NCBI RefSeq assembly: GCF_026168105.1
Contig: NZ_LBMW01000004.1
Span: 186,001-250,000 of the forward strand
From: Streptomyces hygroscopicus
Lineage (GTDB): Bacteria > Actinomycetota > Actinomycetes > Streptomycetales > Streptomycetaceae
Direction: 5' to 3'
Length of the DNA: 64,000 nt
This document shows, in pieces, positions 61,887 through 64,000 of this stretch (its first letter is position 1; every line of letters starts with the position of its first letter). The notes under the pieces are model-generated. The model was not told the origin of the DNA and made no database searches. It saw only the letters and a program-made list of their open reading frames with translations. A program made the translations under genes and the position numbers.

Positions 61887-63268
61887 TGCCTGCTGTGAGC
61901 GTGCACCACACGCCGACTACGGATGCCGCCTGGGATGGTGGCGTTCAGGAAGGGAATCTGCGCGACGACTACACCCTCGCCGACCTGAAGGACCTGTATG
62001 CGTGGGTGCCGGACGGCGAGGAGCCGAAGAAGTCGGAGTGCAAGTTCCCGCATCACATGGTTGGTTCGGATGGCAAGCCTGGCGCGGCGAACGTGAAGGC
62101 CTGCCAGTCGGTGATCAGCGTGCTCAACGGCGGTATGGGTGGGGCGGACATCCCCGACTCGGATCGGCAGGGGGTGTACGACCACGTGGCTGCGCACCTG
62201 AAGGACGCGGGGGAGACCCCGGCGGAGCTGAAGTCGGCGCCGGCCGCGACCGCGGCTCGTGGCGCTGCCGCGTTCTTCGAGGCCGCGGGCGAGCGGTCGC
62301 TGTCGGATCGTGCGGTGCTGCCGCGTCAGGTGGAGCAGCGGTCACGCCCGTTCCGCGGGGTGGAGCTGCGCGCTCTGCCGGATGGCACGGGCGGCGAGAA
62401 GCTCGTCTTCGACGGTTACGCGTGCGTCACGGACGAGCCTTACGAGATGTGCGACTGGTTGGGCCCGTTCACGGAGGTGGTCCGGGCTGGCGCGTTCACG
62501 AAGACCCTGTCGGAGGGCGCCGACGTCCCCTTCAAGATCAATCATGAGGGGATGACGCTCGCGCGGACCAAGAGCGGCACGATGCGCCTCGCCGAGGACA
62601 CCACCGGCCTGCACGTGGAAGCCGACCTCGACCCGTCGAACCCGCAGGTGCAGGCGCTGCGCAGCGCGATGGACCGCGGCGACATCGATGAAATGAGTTT
62701 CGCTTTCTGGGTGACCCGCCAGACGTGGTCCCCGGACTTCGAGCAGCGGGACATCCTCGAAGTGAACTTGAACAAGGGGGATGTGTCGGCCGTGAACTAT
62801 GGTGCGAACCCGGCGACCGCGGGGGCGGTGCTGCATGCGCGGGAGTTGCAGGCACACCTGGAGCGGCTGCCCGCCGACGAGCGTAAGCAGGTGTTCGACC
62901 GTCTGGCCCGCGAGTTCGACCAGGGCCCGGTCGTCCTGGCCACGCGTGCGGAGAAGGTCGAGTGGCTGCAGGAGCGGTTCGCGGAGATCCGGGCGGGGAA
63001 GGCGCTGTCGGCGGCGACGATGGACACGCTGCAGAAGGTCCTCAACCTGGTTGCCGCGGCCGATGACGCCGTGGATGAGGCGCAGGTTGTGCTGTCGGAT
63101 CTGATGGGTGTCCCGAACCCCGACGACGACGAGGACGAGCCGGGCGACGGCACGGGCGGCGAGCCGGACGGCGGCGAGGCAGGCCAGCAGGCCAATGCGG
63201 CGCCGGTGGCGGACCTCGACCTGTTCGCGGCCCGCAAGCGGCGCCTCTCCCTCACCAGCGGCCAGTGA
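61886..63268 (+). CDS. HK97-type prohead protease with N-terminal extension
   Basis: 460 residues. The protease domain (about 155-325) has the S78 catalytic residues His220 (KINHEG) and Ser271 (DEMSFAFW). The first 120 residues are an added module (CKFPHHMVGSDGKPG, CQSVISVLNGGMGGADIPDS) seen in other phage proteases. The acidic C-terminal part (about 330-460) may act as scaffold, as in phages without a separate scaffolding gene. It trims the capsid protein during maturation. Confidence 0.9.
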   Translation: MPAVSVHHTPTTDAAWDGGVQEGNLRDDYTLADLKDLYAWVPDGEEPKKSECKFPHHMVGSDGKPGAANVKACQSVISVLNGGMGGADIPDSDRQGVYDHVAAHLKDAGETPAELKSAPAATAARGAAAFFEAAGERSLSDRAVLPRQVEQRSRPFRGVELRALPDGTGGEKLVFDGYACVTDEPYEMCDWLGPFTEVVRAGAFTKTLSEGADVPFKINHEGMTLARTKSGTMRLAEDTTGLHVEADLDPSNPQVQALRSAMDRGDIDEMSFAFWVTRQTWSPDFEQRDILEVNLNKGDVSAVNYGANPATAGAVLHARELQAHLERLPADERKQVFDRLAREFDQGPVVLATRAEKVEWLQERFAEIRAGKALSAATMDTLQKVLNLVAAADDAVDEAQVVLSDLMGVPNPDDDEDEPGDGTGGEPDGGEAGQQANAAPVADLDLFAARKRRLSLTSGQ

Positions 63269-63534
63269 TGCGCACCGTGCGCCTTCGCGTATCCGTCGAG
63301 GTCGACGAGGACTTCCGCGAGCGGGGCCTGGACCTGCTGGACTGCGAGGTCGTGAGCCGGGAGCAGGACCCGAACGCGCCCTGCTACATCTACACGCTGA
63401 CGGCGCCGTCCCACGCGCCGGATGACGCCGTGGAGATGTCGCCGATCTTCAGTCGGGCCATCGACGGCACGGTCACCCTGCTGTCCTACGACTGGCTACG
63501 CGCAGACGGCAGCCACTGCGAGCGCACCGTCTGA
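63265..63534 (+). CDS. Hypothetical phage protein (89 aa)
   Basis: Beta-alpha protein (RTVRLRVSVEVDEDFRERGL) with no recognised family. GTG 63265 overlaps the protease stop; ATG 63268 is the next codon. Between protease and capsid, possibly structural or accessory. Confidence 0.57.
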   Translation: MMRTVRLRVSVEVDEDFRERGLDLLDCEVVSREQDPNAPCYIYTLTAPSHAPDDAVEMSPIFSRAIDGTVTLLSYDWLRADGSHCERTV

Positions 63535-63740
63535 GCATCCCCGTCCCCAGGCGCCATAAGGCACTTGCGGATCTTGCCGCTGATGACGTCGTAGTAGCTG
63601 GTCCCGCAGCCGTTGCGGCAGAGCAGCGTGCGATCTCTCCAGTCGTCCTCGTAGGTGAAGCCGTGCGCCTCGCGAATGTCCCGGTCATCGGGGTCTTCGC
63701 TCATTAGCCGTTCCATCTCTTCAAAGCTCAAGTCGCCCAT
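63486..63740 (-). CDS. Small Cys-containing protein on the opposite strand (84 aa)
   Basis: MGDLSFEEMERLMSEDPDDR then LLCRNGCGTSYYDVISGKIR. It overlaps the end of the rightward gene by 49 nt, tail to tail. The coherent sequence suggests a real lysogeny-expressed (moron-like) gene. Confidence 0.52.
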   Translation of the reverse strand: MGDLSFEEMERLMSEDPDDRDIREAHGFTYEDDWRDRTLLCRNGCGTSYYDVISGKIRKCLMAPGDGDAQTVRSQWLPSARSQS

Positions 63741-63781
63741 GGGTCAACGGTAACGACCTGCGCGCCACCACCCCACAGACC

Positions 63782-63812
63782 ACCCCGGAGCCGTTTTGTT
63801 TCCGGGGTTTTC
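63782..63812 (+). terminator. Intrinsic terminator before the capsid gene
   Basis: ACCCCGGA (63782-63789) and TCCGGGGT (63801-63808) with a run of four T overlapping the end. It may reduce read-through between protease and capsid or end the upstream transcript. Confidence 0.65.
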
Positions 63813-63928
63813 GCCTGCCCGGCTTCGCGCCGGAGCCCGCGCCGGGCCCCTGATCAGGGCACCACCCGGGCCACCACCCGTCACCACGGCAGGCACGCCA
63901 ACCGGAAGATCCAACAAGGAGAGCACCC

Positions 63929-64000
63929 GTGAACAAGCGGGAAATGATCCAGGCTCTCCAGGAGAAGCGTGCCGAGCTGAGCAAGACTCTCGACACCATC
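63929..64000 (+). CDS. Probable major capsid protein, 5' end only
   Basis: 24 codons are visible: a charged helix (NKREMIQALQEKRAELSKTL) like the N-terminal delta domain of HK97-type capsid proteins. GTG 63929 has AAGGAGAG upstream. The order portal-protease-capsid supports the assignment. The gene runs past the window edge. Confidence 0.7.
   Translation, partial: MNKREMIQALQEKRAELSKTLDTI

Noticed and set aside
8284..64000. CRISPR arrays
   Set aside because: No regularly spaced repeats of 24-40 bp with unique spacers were seen; repeats found are short operators or iterons.

Overview
The window is high-GC actinobacterial DNA, almost certainly Streptomyces. Codons overwhelmingly end in G or C, GTG starts are frequent, and the chromosomal gene types fit (ROK regulator, AlkB, TetR-controlled ABC exporter, DUF4865). 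Positions 1-8283 are chromosome. From about 8284 to the right edge the DNA is one integrated mobile element whose right end lies beyond the window.

Host part (1-8283): an rRNA-type methyltransferase (leftward), AlkB and a ROK regulator (rightward, overlapping), a poorly resolved stretch, then a leftward TetR-DUF4865 pair divergent from a SHOCT protein, an ABC ATPase and an FtsX-like permease. The permease loses its last membrane domain exactly where the element starts, so the element integrated inside this gene.

Element, lysogeny and early part (8310-33512): a tyrosine integrase, a leftward repressor candidate facing a rightward Cro-like gene across a repeat-rich control region, then a very tight rightward operon. 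Many of its genes overlap by 4 nt (ATGA or GTGA). It encodes a RecE-like nuclease with RecT, a WhiB protein, a cytosine methyltransferase, an HNH-SF2 helicase fusion, a replication initiator with internal iterons (a likely origin), a probable helicase loader, a HIT protein and many small zinc-ribbon, HTH and membrane proteins. A strong terminator at 33485 closes it.

Accessory leftward cluster (33599-37763): HicAB toxin-antitoxin, small HTH and winged-helix proteins, a TnpB (IS200/IS605-type) element that has beheaded an ASCH-domain gene, and a DUF6907 protein. Two similar two-hairpin units lie here on the opposite strand.

Conjugation-like module (38064-53700): a GntR/HutC (KorSA-type) regulator with repeated operator-like sites, an excisionase-like HTH, an island of tiny proteins, an SpdB-like membrane protein, an FtsK/TraB-type DNA translocase followed by a repeat cluster that may be its recognition locus, a divergent regulatory pair around a perfect dyad, a PP2C-type phosphatase, a lipoprotein and DUF6221.

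Phage late part (53747-64000): a secreted GH16 glycosidase, small proteins, tail-fibre-like proteins, an HNH nuclease, a likely cos region interrupted by an endonuclease VII-type gene on the other strand, then terS, terL, portal, prohead protease and the start of a probable major capsid gene (HK97-type morphogenesis). The element therefore combines a siphophage-type prophage with a Streptomyces double-stranded-DNA conjugation cassette, like an integrated plasmid-phage.
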